Of a DNA stretch of 64,000 bases, positions 13,592 to 24,253 are shown in pieces. Under the pieces are notes generated by a model that worked only from the letters and a program-made list of their open reading frames with translations, made no database searches and was not told the DNA's origin. A program made the position numbers and the translations under genes. The stretch comes from Salminus brasiliensis (lineage: Eukaryota; Chordata; Actinopteri; Characiformes; Bryconidae): NCBI RefSeq assembly GCF_030463535.1, contig NC_132892.1, positions 32,653,976 through 32,717,975 of the forward strand, read 5' to 3'. How positions within the stretch are numbered: the stretch's first letter is position 1; each line of letters starts with the position of its first letter.

Positions 13592-15132
13592 GGGGGGTGT
13601 TTAGTAGTCTCTGATAGACATCCTTATTGGTTCTTGGTTCCGAACTCTGACTAAAGTACAGAGCAGAGCTAAAAACAGTAGAAAGCCTGGTTATCTGTCT
13701 GTGTTCACCCCTCTGTTTTTCATTAACCAGCTCAGTGATTGGTGGATTACAGCAAAACAGGGCTGGGCGATATGGTAACAATACTACATCCCGATACTTA
13801 ACGACGTTTTTTCGCGATACGCGATATTTATCATGACACCTAAAAACATCAGTAGCGACAGATTCTTATAAACGACTATTCAGATCCTCTCCTGTACTGA
13901 ATACAGAGATTTCTACTAGAGATGCACAATCCATCTTTTTCAGCTCCGATACCGATCTGATACATGAACGTTGCATATCGGCCGATACCCGATACCGATC
14001 CGATATCATCATTGAATTAATAAGCTGTATACCTCACCATCTGGGAGAGACTTAAGGCATCGGGATTGACTTAAACATGACTTTACTAACTTACTTTACT
14101 AACAAACTATAACAAATACAAACACAGATATTAACGAACCCGATTTCTGTTATTGGTCACTGTGGCTGAATGCAATCAATCACATCCTCACAGCAATAGT
14201 AGAGAGCCGCCTTCTCTGGACAGTAGAGACAGTTACTCCCTCAAAAGCAGGAGAAACTCTTTTTAATCCTCTTGATTTCAGAAGACACAAGGAATGAGCA
14301 GGTGTCCAAATACTTTTGTCCTTATTTATTGAACAGGTATTAAATATTCAGAATCTATGCATATCGGCCGATATGACTTAAGGCATCAGGATTGACTTCA
14401 ACGTGACTTTACTAACCTTATAAAACAAACTATATCATAACAAATGAACGCAGATATTAATGAACCCGATTTTGGTTATTGGTCACTAATATTAATAACT
14501 GTGCTGGACCTCGGCGCAGTGCTGTCTGGGCTAGCTAAAGAGGAGCTAGCAGGAGCTAGCTGGATTGCTCGCTGATAGTTGATGATCGGTCGAGGGCACT
14601 AAGACCCTGGGTTATGAAGCCTAGAATACAGGCGGTGCGAGAATCGGGGTCTGTGATTTCGGTGATTGGATCGGTTCTTTGTATCTGACTAATTATCCGA
14701 TACCCGATCCAGCTAATTTAGCTAATTTTATAATTTTGCTAATTTATACTCAACATCTGCTGCTCTTGATCTGATTACACTGTTAGTAATGAAACCTGCA
14801 GCTGATCAGTGTTTATTAACACTAACAGTAACATCCTCCATATGATTAGAAAAGCTTATTATTATCATCATCACGATAAAATGTATAACGATACGATAAA
14901 ATATCGTCATATTGCCCAGCTCTACAGCAGAGCCAATTATTATGCAATAAATTACATAATTAATATGCAATTAATATGCGTAAAACTAACGAAGCTAACC
15001 TCAGACACCCATCATAATTCCTGCATGCGTTTCTACGCCTTTATAAACAACGGTCAAGGTACTCTACGTGGCCGCTGGGACACCGGTGTGTACTCAACAT
15101 AGTCTACAGAGGAAGGAAATGGTGGAAATGAC

Positions 15133-15171
<39 letters not shown>

Positions 15172-15836
15172 CACCATAATGCTTAGGTCATCCTGACAGG
15201 TGATTATGTCAGCGATGTCAAAACTGCATTCCTGAGGAGCCACAACATGTTCGTATCCTGGAGACCACAAAGCATGTGTATTGCTGACTGAGGCCTACAA
15301 AGGCAGGAAAGGAGGTCCAAAGACATTTCGGACACATCTCAACTTTTGGCCACAATTATCAATTTTATTTTTGGGGAAAACGAAGCCGCAGCAACTGATG
15401 AAAAGAATACCTCGCCAACTGTTAAGCCTGTGGTTGTGTGGCAGCCAGTGGCACTGGAAACTCTGTACAGGGAGACTGGACGATGGATTCCGCTGAACAT
15501 CAGCAAATTCTGGAAGTGAACGGGACCCGTTCGGTCAAGAAACTAAGGCTAAAGACGGGCTGGCTTCTACAACGGGTCAGTGATCCAAAACATCCCTCAA
15601 AATGAAGCTAGAACTTCTGGAAAGTGGAAAATGCAAGGACATTTGCAAGGTCAACTTGGTGGGTCAAAAAAATTGAGGGCCTTGGCTTCATCAGAAATGC
15701 AAGCAAAACGGCCCCGCCTTCAGAACGCTGGGATCTGGAAGGGTCCTGGAGACTCTGGGTCCCCATAAAGGGATGAATACACACAAAGCAGACATATAGA
15801 GATATACATCTGCTGGCCCAGCCATGTATATAGACA

Positions 15837-15877
<41 letters not shown>

Positions 15878-15941
15878 CAGCTGTATATAATGGAGCACAT
15901 ACCTGCCTCACTTACATTCTGAAAAATACCATGACTGCTTG

Positions 15942-15976
<35 letters not shown>

Positions 15977-18900
15977 TGCCTGTAATCACATGTTGCCCCA
16001 ATGACCTCCATTTAACTTCCACAGCTGCCGGAATCACCAGTGTCCTCCTCATGCTCTACAACACTGTAATCACAGGGTGTGTGTGTGTGTGTCTGTGTGT
16101 GTGAGTGTGTGTGTGTGAGTGTGTGAGTGTGTGAGTGTGGGAGGGCTAGGCCTATGTTGGGTCCTGATCCACGTAATTTGAACCACATGTCTACGAAACC
16201 CCTCATGACCGAATGAGTGAACGCATGCAGAATTGCTGTACTAAATGGACAGAAGTATTGGGACACCTGCTCATTCATTCAGAGTTCATCCTGCTCTGCT
16301 GTCCAGGGATGACGGCTTTCTAGTTGATTTTGGAGGAGCATTGCTGTAAGGATTTGATTGATCCTCATCCCCCAACCACCATCATTCCCTGAGACTGAGG
16401 CAGCTCAATGATGGCCGTTTTTTTTTTTTTTTTTCATTAGCCATGCTAATCTGCTCGAGAGAGTCCTATTCTAGTGGCAGTATTGCTAGACAAGCTGTGT
16501 GTGTGTGTGTGTGTGTGTGTGTGCATTTGCACATCTGTCAGCAATGGGTGCAACCTAAAGTAAAAAGCGGAATGCATTCATTAAAAAGGGTGTCCACATA
16601 TATTTGGACATAGAGCATGCATTAGCATTTTGTCTTGCGGGGTTCCTCAAGGTTCAGTCTCGGGACCGCTGCCGTTTAATCTCTCCCGATAGCCTGGGTG
16701 CCGTCTGTACTTTAGTCCATGTTCTAGATAACAGGGAGTCAGAAGCCACATAAGCAAGACTATTCATTTAGCATTAGCATTAGCTACATTAGCATTGTAG
16801 CTCTATTTAAAGCAGCACACAAAAGCCCAGCGTACACTGATTTTTATTAATATTTTTATTAATAATCCTGGCTGACAGGAGCACATAGTTAGAAAACAGG
16901 CCTGGTCCCGACACTGAACCCTGAGGAACACCACACTGCTGAAAATGATGCTGAGATTAGCAGGTTTCTGCTCAGTGTTACAGTGTTTCTACTACGTAAG
17001 CAGGTATGTTAGAGACTACTGAACACCTCCACACAGTACGCCGTTAGCACCAGGCTAATCGGCCAAGCACCACCTCCCATTACTTGTTAGCGGTATTAGC
17101 CTCAAAGGTGCAGTTTGGGAGGATTTATTGCTAATCGGTGGGACGTATAGCTTCATTAGCCTTGGAGCTCCAGTGTAAACCTACAGAAGCCAACATAGGA
17201 CCCCAACTCTCAGCTATATCAGAGGTATGAGGAATCCACGGCTACCTGCCTAATGACCATAAATGGACTCAATGGACTCTTAACTATCTGCCAATATTAC
17301 CCATCATTCCTTCCATTACTCTGACCATCACTGCCATGACTATACATATATACATAAGTTCTACGACCCCATGATTATTATATTATGATTATGAATATGT
17401 TGCACAGCTGAGTAGTTCACAGTTTAGGTGGTTCTGTGACTTTTATCAATAATTTATCAATAGTTCTGATCAGAGGAGGACGGGTCAGGTCTTGGTTCCT
17501 CCCAAAGGTTCTTCCTCCAGCTCTGAGGGAGGTTCTCCTTGCCACTTTGGTCTTTTATTAGAGATGTGCCGATCCGATATTAGGATCGGATATCGGTCCC
17601 GATATTAACGGATTAATTCGCTGGATCGGGTATCGGACAATTGGGCCGGTCCATGGAACCGATCCTTTTACTTTAATTTGTTGGTGTTTTTTTTTTACTA
17701 TTTATCCTGATTTATCCTCAGGTTCAGCTGCTGGATTTATTTTTTTATATTATGCTAAAATTTAAAAAATAAGATTGATTACTGTTCGTGTGTTTGACCA
17801 GGTGAAGCTACTTAATTTCTCAGTTTTGGTGGATACATTTGATTTATTTTAATAAAAAAACTTTAATTTTTTAGTTTGAATTTGAATGCTGTGTGAAGGT
17901 CCTGCACCACTTTATTTTAGTGACAAAAAAAAAAATAAATAGCAATTAATTAATTTGTTATATTAATTATATAAAGTAATGTTTATATAAAGTCAATCCT
18001 GATGCCTTAAGTCTCTCCCACATGGTGAGATATACGCTTTATTCATTCAGCAATGGTATCGGATTGGTATCGGGTATCGGCCGATATGCAAAGTTTATGT
18101 ATCGGTATCGTATCAGAACTGAAAAATCGGATCGGTGCAGCCCTACTTTTCATGATGCCAGCTGTACCAGCATCCGCAACTCCGAGACACAAGGGGCTTC
18201 ATTAGTCTGCCAGGCATCGTAGAGACATGTCCTTCGAGTCCCCCGAGCTTGAGAATTACTTTCAGCTTCTGTTTCAGCTCTAAAACCCCACACCTGAGCC
18301 AGCTGTGAAGGGCAGTAGAGCACCGGCGGCCTCGGGTGTGGTGATAGCCAGGGGTCAGAGGTCACAAAAACTGGGTTAGCCCCTAACTGGGTCTGCAAAC
18401 CGGCCCACCCAGAGCAAATGAAGCCCCTTGACTCATAGCCAGGCCCTCACAAGCCCTCTGTCCTAAACCTGATGTGTAGCTTGATATAGAACACACACAC
18501 TAGCTGTCCAAATGTTTGTGGACACCCCTTCTAAGTAATGCATTCAGCTACTTTTTAAGTTGACAATAGGACTGTCTGGAACATCATGAAGCTATGGCCA
18601 CTTTATCAGAAACACCTACCTACTGCCTTGAGCTTCCACTCACTGGCCACTTTATCAGAAACACCTACCTACTGCCTTGTGCTTCTGCATACTGGCCACT
18701 TTATCAGAAACACCTACCTACTGCCTTGAGCTTCTGCATACTGGCCACTTTATCAGAAACACCTACCTACTGCCTTGTGCTTCTGCATACTGGCCACTTT
18801 ATCAGAAACACCTAGCTCGTGCATCCGCAGATGAGCTGCAGTGGTCAGTTCGTGGGAGCTCAAGGAAGGTGTTTCCAATATAGTGGCCAGTGTATGACGA

Positions 18901-19084
18901 AATGAGTCGGTGATGCAACGTCACCGTAATGTAACGTGACGGTAGAGGTGTAAAGGTAATGTGCGCGAGCCCCAGCATCCCCAGCACTGCTCACCTTCAC
19001 AAGGTCCAGCGGGTGCGTGCAGCACGCGGCGCCGCATGACGCGAGACCGCCGAAGTACCAGCGCGAGATCCGCTTTTCCGACAT
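3054..19084 (-). CDS. slc25a10: Mitochondrial dicarboxylate carrier (SLC25A10), 11 exons, complete
   Basis: Exons, in order: 18995-19084, 9314-9433, 8214-8322, 8061-8109, 7412-7453, 6636-6679, 4434-4504, 4242-4334, 3970-4047, 3514-3570, 3054-3155 (TGA at 3054-3056). Total 855 nt, 284 aa; the human protein is about 287 aa. Every junction is GT-AG and all phases join without a stop. The N-terminus MSEKRISRWYFGGLASCG and the segment HLQTQQEVK are diagnostic of SLC25A10. The three carrier signatures are present: PLDLVK (25-30), PADMVNVR (116-123) and PLDVLK (216-221), one per roughly 100-aa repeat with two membrane helices each. Known role: exchange of malate/succinate for phosphate, sulfate or thiosulfate across the inner mitochondrial membrane. 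The start lies 15 codons inside a longer frame that begins at 19129. I chose 19084 because it matches the family N-terminus. Intron 1 (about 9.6 kb) holds most of the repeats. No frameshift or missing signature residue was seen. Confidence 0.96.
3247..3457 (+). mobile_element. MITE, TGGACAAAAGTATTGGGAC family, short copy
   Basis: Left end CACTATATGGACAAAAG and right end ACATATGGACGTATAGTG are inverted repeats of each other. The interior carries the family blocks CTGTCCAGAGAAGAAG and AGCATTGCTGTGAGGATTTG. It lies in slc25a10 intron 10. A second partial copy begins at about 3612. Non-autonomous, no ORF. Confidence 0.7.
4535..6560. repeat. Minisatellite, CTTTATTACACCACATTCAA unit, in slc25a10 intron 6
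   Basis: From about 5090 to 6560 the block CTTTATTACACCACATTCAA alternates with a variable CTCTA/CTATT pentamer stretch, giving units of about 35-45 bp that are nearly identical. From about 4535 to 5090 the array decays into CTATTCCATT-type degenerate units. Only C, T and A are used on the plus strand (almost no G). It lies between exons 7 and 6 of slc25a10. Confidence 0.92.
7065..7133. repeat. (TA)n microsatellite
   Basis: Uninterrupted AT dinucleotide run in slc25a10 intron 5. The open frame reading YIYIYI across it is an artefact. Confidence 0.95.
8323..8380. repeat. (GA)n/(CT)n run forming the exon 3 acceptor polypyrimidine tract
   Basis: On the minus strand this reads (CT)n and runs directly into TAG at the 5' edge of slc25a10 exon 3 (8322). 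No other pyrimidine tract is present, so the microsatellite itself must serve the 3' splice site. Confidence 0.85.
8480..9055. mobile_element. Two adjacent MITE copies in slc25a10 intron 2
   Basis: 8480-8655 is an inverted copy of the ACCTTGTATCTCC family (it contains ATTTTGGGGCATTTCTATTGG and ends near TTATGGAGAAAAGTG). 8657-9052 is a near full-length copy of the TGGACAAAAGTATTGGGAC family. Its order is left end, CTGTCTCTACTGTCCAG, AGCATTGCTGTGAGG, GTCCTATTCTATTGGCAG, GACAAGCTGTG followed by a (GT)n run, and the right end TCCACAAACATTTGGACATG. Confidence 0.7.
9434..10510. repeat. ATC/AGC compound trinucleotide array abutting exon 2
   Basis: Starts at the intron side of the exon 2 acceptor. 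From about 9441 to 10250 it consists of (ATC)n and (AGC)n runs joined by CTTTACATTC, all multiples of three; from 10260 to 10510 it is a looser ATC-rich stretch. The result is open frames over 370 codons on both strands (SFTFIIII-type and MMMNVKLLL-type), which have no protein meaning. The minus-strand frame is in register with exon 2. Confidence 0.93.
10560..13740. repeat. slc25a10 intron 1: dense CA/GT microsatellites, no gene
   Basis: CA or GT runs lie at about 10627-10680, 11227-11278, 12243-12314, 12489-12520, 12659-12706, 13205-13242 and 13549-13572. The last continues into a poly-G run to about 13597. An (AAT)n run lies at about 10898-10927 and a (CTG)n run at 11525-11544. An inverted fragment of the TGGACAAAAG-type MITE is at 13385-13555 (ATAGGACTCTCTGGAGCAG and TATAAAGCCCCCCAGCATTG). 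Between these I see only unique intronic sequence; open frames are microsatellite products. Confidence 0.75.
13759..14922. mobile_element. hAT-like non-autonomous element with nested insertions
   Basis: Left end CAGGGCTGGGCGATATGG and right end (reverse complement) TAGAGCTGGGCAATATGAC are inverted repeats. The flanks CAGCAAAA and CAGCAGAG could be a decayed 8-bp target duplication, as hAT elements make. The interior is rich in CGATA/TATCG motifs. It contains fragments of a second family (CCGATACCGATCTGATAC, TATCGGCCGATA) and of the TGGACAAAAG-type MITE (14160-14340). No transposase frame. Confidence 0.6.
15120..15720 (+). mobile_element. Decayed Tc1-like transposon fragment
   Basis: A (CA)n run at 15134-15170 is followed by sequence I recognise as Tc1-like: ATCCAAAACATCCCTCAAAAT and CTGGCTTCTACAACGGGTCA resemble the block coding for the QHDNDPKHT region of Tc1 transposases, here broken by stops. 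The end is not defined. Confidence 0.45.
15780..16240. repeat. CA/GT microsatellite cluster
   Basis: CA runs at about 15840-15872 and 15943-15973, and an imperfect (GT)n(GAGT) run at 16077-16139. The short cysteine/valine frames across these are artefacts. Confidence 0.85.
16244..16613 (+). mobile_element. MITE, TGGACAAAAGTATTGGGAC family
   Basis: Left end TGGACAGAAGTATTGGGAC, interior AGCATTGCTGTAAGGATTTG, a poly-T run at 16419-16434, GAGAGTCCTATTCTAGTGGC, ACAAGCTGTG plus a (GT)n run, and the right end TCCACATATATTTGGACAT. It shows the full block order of the family. Confidence 0.7.
16614..17454. other. slc25a10 intron 1, mostly unique sequence
   Basis: No gene, no clear tandem repeat. The start (GGGGTTCCTCAAGGTTCAGTCTC, about 16640) resembles the GVPQGSVLGP coding block of a LINE reverse transcriptase but is too short and decayed to call. 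Confidence 0.35.
17455..17558 (-). mobile_element. Non-LTR retrotransposon 3'-UTR-type fragment
   Basis: Contains GGTTCTTCCTCCAGCTCTGAG and GGTTCTCCTTGCCACT. Its reverse complement matches 30466-30570 and 35390-35490 (GTGGCAAGGAGAACCTCC) and resembles 45893-46075. This block is a widespread fish LINE tail, family not determined. Confidence 0.55.
17559..18145. mobile_element. hAT-like MITE (CCGATCCGAT termini)
   Basis: Left TAGAGATGTGCCGATCC and right (reverse complement) TAGGGCTGCACCGATCC are inverted ends. Sub-terminal TATCGG repeats and an AT-rich middle follow. Internal blocks (TTAAGTCTCTCCCACATGGTG) also occur, inverted, inside the element at 13759-14922. No ORF. Confidence 0.65.
18190..18540. 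repeat. Unclassified dispersed repeat, paralogous to 28330-28690
   Basis: Shares ordered blocks with 28330-28690: CAGCTTCTGTTTCAGCTC, GGCGGCCTC, ATAGCCAGGGGTCAGAGGTC, AACTGGGTTAGC. Both copies are followed by CTGTCCAAATGTTTGTGGACAC, the end of a MITE. I recognise no protein in it. Confidence 0.6.
18590..18815. repeat. 49-bp tandem repeat, inverted version of the AATAAAGTGGCCAGTG family
   Basis: Four to five near-identical units of about 49 bp (CTGGCCACTTTATCAGAAAC then ACCTACCTACTGCCTTG). Its core is the reverse complement of the large array at 19552-21945. It lies in slc25a10 intron 1, about 180 bp from exon 1. Confidence 0.9.
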
Positions 19085-19172
19085 GCTGACTTCCGCTCTC
19101 CTGGCACGCTGGCGATGGAGGTCTGACACGGCGAGGAGCGAGCGCGCGCACGCACGGGAGAGGACGAGAGAG

Positions 19173-19219
<47 letters not shown>

Positions 19220-19540
19220 TGTAGAGCTCCTCGTTAATCTTCAGCCTCGTGTACTACGGCTCCGGTGCACGCGTGACATTGCGTTACTCCGTGCGTCGGT
19301 GTGTGTGCGCGCGGGCGCGTGTCCAAAGTTCACCGACGGCCAATTACTTTCTGGAACTCAGGAGCTGCCTCTCGAGCGCTGTGTCCACCCCTCGCTCTTA
19401 TTCCGCACGAGACGTTTCATCCGGCTGCTGCTGCTGTTGTTTCCCACCCGTATTCAGACTAAGCCCCGCCTCTTCCTGCACGCTGATTGGCTGGTGCGTG
19501 GTCACCAGTAGCGACCCTCATACCAGTGCAACCAGTCAGT
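18985..19540 (-). promoter_or_regulatory. CpG-rich exon 1 and promoter region of slc25a10
   Basis: CG dinucleotides are visibly dense here (GCACGCGGCGCCGCATGACGC, GTGCGCGCGGGCGCGTG) and scarce in the rest of the window, as expected of a CpG-island promoter. It covers exon 1 and about 450 bp upstream on the minus strand, with a (GT)n run at 19176-19205 and a CCAAT-type motif (GATTGGCTGG) at about 19484. The transcription start is not fixed. Confidence 0.6.
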
Positions 19541-19551
19541 GTAAGCGCTAG

Positions 19552-21945
19552 GTAAGGTGGGTGTTTCTAATAAAGTGGCCAGTGAGAAGGTGGGTGTTTC
19601 TAATAAAGTGGCCAGTGAGAAAGAGGGTAGGTGTTTCTAATAAAGTGGCCAGTGAGAAAGAGGGTAGGTGTTTCTAATAAAGTGGCCAGTGAGAAGGTGG
19701 GTGTTTCTAATAAAGTGGCCAGTGAGAAAGAGGGTAGGTGTTTCTAATAAAGTGGCCAGTGAGAAAGAGGGTAGGTGTTTCTAATAAAGTGGCCAGTGAG
19801 AAGGTGGGTGTTTCTAATAAAGTGGCCAGTGGGGAATCATAAGGTGGGTGTTTCTAATAAAGTGGCCAGTGAGAAAGGAGAGGGTAGGTGTTTCTAATAA
19901 AGTGGCCAGTGAGAAAGAGGGTAGGTGTTTCTAATAAAGTGGCCAGTGAGAAGGTGGGTGTTTCTAATAAAGTGGCCAGTGGGGAATCATAAGGTGGGTG
20001 TTTCTAATAAAGTGGCCAGTGAGAAAGCAGAAGGTGGGTGTCTCTAATAAAGTGGCCAGTGAGAAAGGAGAGGGTAGGTGTTTCTAATAAAGTGGCCAGT
20101 GAGAAAGAGGGTAGGTGTTTCTAATAAAGTGGCCAGTGAGAAGGTGGGTGTTTCTAATAAAGTGGCCAGTGGGGAATCATAAGGTGGGTGTTTCTAATAA
20201 AGTGGCCAGTGAGAAGGTGGGTGTTTCTAATAAAGTGGCCAGTGGGGAATCATAAGGTGGGTGTTTCTAATAAAGTGGCCAGTGAGAAGGTGGGTGTTTC
20301 TAATAAAGTGGCCAGTGGGGAATCATAAGGTGGGTGTTTCTAATAAAGTGGCCAGTGAGAAAGAGGGTGGGTGTCTCTAATAAAGTGGCCAGTGAGAAAG
20401 AGGGTAGGTGTTTCTAATAAAGTGGCCAGTGAGAAGGTGGGTGTTTCTAATAAAGTGGCCAGTGGGGAATCATAAGGTGGGTGTTTCTAATAAAGTGGCC
20501 AGTGAGAAAGGAGAGGGTAGGTGTTTCTAATAAAGTGGCCAGTGAGAAAGGGGGTAGGTGTTTCTAATAAAGTGGCCAGTGAGAAAGGAGAGGGTAGGTG
20601 TTTCTAATAAAGTGGCCAGTGAGAAAGGGGGTAGGTGTTTCTAATAAAGTGGCCAGTGAGAAAGGAGAGGGTAGGTGTTTCTAATAAAGTGGCCAGTGAG
20701 AAAGAGGGTAGGTGTTTCTAATAAAGTGGCCAGTGAGAAAGGAGAGGGTAGGTGTTTCTAATAAAGTGGCCAGTGAGAAAGAGGGTAGGTGTTTCTAATA
20801 AAGTGGCCAGTGAGAAAGAGGGTAGGTGTTTCTAATAAAGTGGCCAGTGAGAAAGGAGAGGGTGGGTGTTTCTAATAAAGTGGCCAGTGAGAAAGAGGGT
20901 AGGTGTTTCTAATAAAGTGGCCAGTGAGAAAGGAGAGGGTGGGTGTTTCTAATAAAGTGGCCAGTGAGAAAGGAGAGGGTAGGTGTTTCTAATAAAGTGG
21001 CCAGTGAGAAAGGAGAGGGTAGGTGTTTCTAATAAAGTGGCCAGTGAGAAAGAGGGTAGGTGTTTCTAATAAAGTGGCCAGTGAGAAAGGAGAGGGTATG
21101 TGTTTCTAATAAAGTGGCCAGTGAGAAAGGAGAGGGTAGGTGTTTCTAATAAAGTGGCCAGTGAGAAAGGAGAGGGTGGGTGTTTCTAATAAAGTGGCCA
21201 GTGAGAAAGGAGAGGGTAGGTGTTTCTAATAAAGTGGCCAGTGAGAAAGAGGGTAGGTGTTTCTAATAAAGTGGCCAGTGAGAAAGGAGAGGGTAGGTGT
21301 TTCTAATAAAGTGGCCAGTGAGAAAGGAGAGGGTAGGTGTTTCTAATAAAGTGGCCAGTGAGAAAGGGGGTAGGTGTTTCTAATAAAGTGGCCAGTGAGA
21401 AAGGAGAGGGTATGTGTTTCTAATAAAGTGGCCAGTGAGAAAGGAGAGGGTAGGTGTTTCTAATAAAGTGGCCAGTGAGAAAGGAGAGGGTATGTGTTTC
21501 TAATAAAGTGGCCAGTGAGAAAGGAGAGGGTAGGTGTTTCTAATAAAGTGGCCAGTGAGAAAGGAGAGGGTAGGTGTTTCTAATAAAGTGGCCAGTGAGA
21601 AAGAGGGTAGGTGTTTCTAATAAAGTGGCCAGTGAGAAAGAGGGTAGGTGTTTCTAATAAAGTGGCCAGTGAGAAAGGAGAGGGTAGGTGTTTCTAATAA
21701 AGTGGCCAGTGAGAAAGGAGAGGGTAGGTGTTTCTAATAAAGTGGCCAGTGAGAAAGGAGAGGGTAGGTGTTTCTAATAAAGTGGCCAGTGAGAAAGAGG
21801 GTAGGTGTTTCTAATAAAGTGGCCAGTGAGAAAGAGGGTAGGTGTTTCTAATAAAGTGGCCAGTGAGAAAGGAGAGGGTAGGTGTTTCTAATAAAGTGGC
21901 CAGTGAGAAAGGAGAGGGTAGGTGTTTCTAATAAAGTGGCCAGTG
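19552..21945. repeat. 2.4-kb minisatellite, AATAAAGTGGCCAGTG unit
   Basis: Several dozen units of about 28-38 bp. A constant half (GTTTCTAATAAAGTGGCCAGTG in two pieces) alternates with variable spacers (GAGAAGGTGGGT, GAGAAAGAGGGTAGGT, GAGAAAGGAGAGGGTAGGT, GGGGAATCATAAGGTGGGT). Spacer types cluster, which shows local unit-block amplification. Every unit carries AATAAA on the plus strand. The core resembles the 3' tail of fish L2-type LINEs, which may be its origin (inference). Confidence 0.95.
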
Positions 21946-22084
21946 AGACTCCTCAGTCCGCAGGCCTCTACAAACAGCTCATGCCAGTGCGCTCCAATAG
22001 CGCAGGACACTGCACCCTTCTAACCAATCACAGCACAGGAGGGCGGGGCTTGCCGGAATGCGGGAGGAGAAAAAAACAAGTGTG

Positions 22085-22230
22085 TTCCGCGTTGTGAATT
22101 CAGATCCCCCCATCACCCCCCTCTCTCACCCCCCCCCCATCACCCCCCCCTCTCACCCCCCCCCATCACCCCCCCCTCTCTCACCCCCCCCATCACCCCC
22201 CCTCTCTCTCTCACTCCTACTGTCTCTGTT
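22085..22230. repeat. C-rich repeat (CCCCATCACCCCCC/CTCTCTC)
   Basis: Alternating CCCCCC, CATCA and CTCTCTC blocks, almost free of G on the plus strand. Long C-runs on one strand could form i-motif or quadruplex structures. No gene. Confidence 0.85.
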
Positions 22231-22481
22231 CTCTCTTAAAGGGACAGTAGCTCGTCCTCAGCCTAAGGCGGAGCGCTTTGGCAGCTCTGTGTGTTACACG
22301 GTGGAGTTGCACAAGCGCTGTTTATCAGAAAGAAAGCTATTGATCAGTTATTGATTAATGATCTGCACCCACTCTGTCTGATCCCAGTAAGCAGCAGCGG
22401 CCTGCCTGCTGTGTGCTGAGAGCACAGTGACCTACATGACTGCTTAAGAGTGGCAGACGGTTTAGAGCATGCAGAGGAATG

Positions 22482-22482
22482 C

Positions 22483-22548
<66 letters not shown>

Positions 22549-22658
22549 GTCTGTTTAAGTCGTAGTTTGTGTGTTTAAAGGCACAGTACCTGTTCAAATA
22601 CAGCTGAGCTCTTTCTTCAATGACATGTATTGATGTCTGATGTGATGTCCATCCTGTT

Positions 22659-22695
<37 letters not shown>
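22482..22695. repeat. CA and GT microsatellites
   Basis: (CA)n at about 22484-22547 and (GT)n at about 22663-22690, with roughly 115 bp of unique sequence between. No gene seen from 22230 to 22810. Confidence 0.9.
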
Positions 22696-22811
22696 TTTAC
22701 ATTATATTAATACAATTAACAAATATTATGCATATATTTGTATATGATCAATTAGCAAAATGAAATAACTTAAAAAACGAGGCCAAATTCCATTAAAATT
22801 CATTATTTTTT

Positions 22812-23600
22812 AATAAAGTGGCCAGTGAGAAAGGAGAAGGTGGGTGTTTCTAATAAAGTGGCCAGTGAGAAAGGAGAGGGTAGGTGTTTCTTATAAAGTG
22901 GCCAGTGAGTAAGGAGAGGGTAGGTGTTTCTAATAAAGTGGCCAGTGAGTAAGGAGAAGGTGGGTGTTTCTAATAAAGTGGCCAGTGAGAAAGGAGAGGG
23001 TAGGTGTTTCTTATAAAGTGGCCAGTGAGTAAGGAGAGGGTAGGTGTTTCTAATAAAGTGGCCAGTGAGTAAGGAGAGGGTAGGTGTTTCTAATAAAGTG
23101 GCCAGTGAGAAAGCAGAAGGTAGGTGTTTCTAATAAAGTGGCCAGTGAGTAAGGAGAGGGTGGGTGTTTCTAATAAAGTGGCCAGTGAGAAAGGAGAGGG
23201 TGGGTGTTTCTAATAAAGTGGCCAGTGAGAAAGCAGAAGGTGGGTGTTTCTAATAAAGTGGCCAGTGAGAAAGCAGAAGGTAGGTGTTTCTAATAAAGTG
23301 GCCAGTGAGAAAGGAGAGGGTAGGTGTTTCTAATAAAGTGGCCAGTGAGAAAGCAGAAGGAGGGTGTTTCTAATAAAGTGGCCAGTGAGAAAGCAGAAGG
23401 TAGGTGTTTCTAATAAAGTGGCCAGTGAGTAAAAGTGCAAGAAAGGTGTTTCTAATAAAGTGGCCAGTGAGAAAGCAGAAGGTAGGTGTTTCTAATAAAG
23501 TGGCCAGTGAGAAAGCAGAAGGTGGGTGTTTCTAATAAAGTGGCCAGTGAGTAAAAGTGCAAGAAAGGTGTTTCTAATAAAGTGGCCAGTGGAAATCATA
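22812..23600. repeat. Second AATAAAGTGGCCAGTG minisatellite
   Basis: About 20 units in the same orientation as 19552-21945, here mostly 38-40 bp with the spacers GAGTAAGGAGAGGGTAGGT and GAGAAAGCAGAAGGTGGGT. The different spacer spectrum shows it has evolved separately from the first array. Confidence 0.93.
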
Positions 23601-24208
23601 TGGAAGGTGTTCTCTCTGAGGTCTGAGTCTGGAAAGAGGTTTTTGAAGATCTCAGAACTGTTAGAGATCAGACGCTGTTCCTCTGTCCACTCAATCATCT
23701 ACAAGAGGAACAGCTGACCAGCATGGCCAGGTCAGGACGTCCCGGTCCAGCAAGTTTTGTTAAGTCATTTTAAGTTAATGGAGAAAACAGGAGTAGCAGC
23801 TTAGTCTGAGCTCCTGGTCATTTACTGGCTGAGCCGACTGTGTGTGATGCCACCTAGTGGACACTCTGGACAGCACGGTCAGATCAGACTGACAGAGCGA
23901 CGTTTTTTTCCCAAACATCCAAAAGAAGAACCACCACCACCAACAATAACAGCAACAGCTGGTGGAGTTGTGTAATTGTTCCCAATGAAGCTCACTGCCC
24001 TCCCGCCCTCACCCCTGTGTCGCCATGGCGATGGTCTCTGTGGGCGTGTTATGAAGAGGGTCAGAATTTCGGACCCATAATTTACATTCATCCATAATTC
24101 TGACATCACCAGTGTGTGAAACCCACAGCACACACACACACACACGGTTCTGTCCGTCGGCTGTATACTGTGTATTGTGTATTGTGTACAGACTGCTTTC
24201 ATCCCACA

Positions 24209-24253
<45 letters not shown>

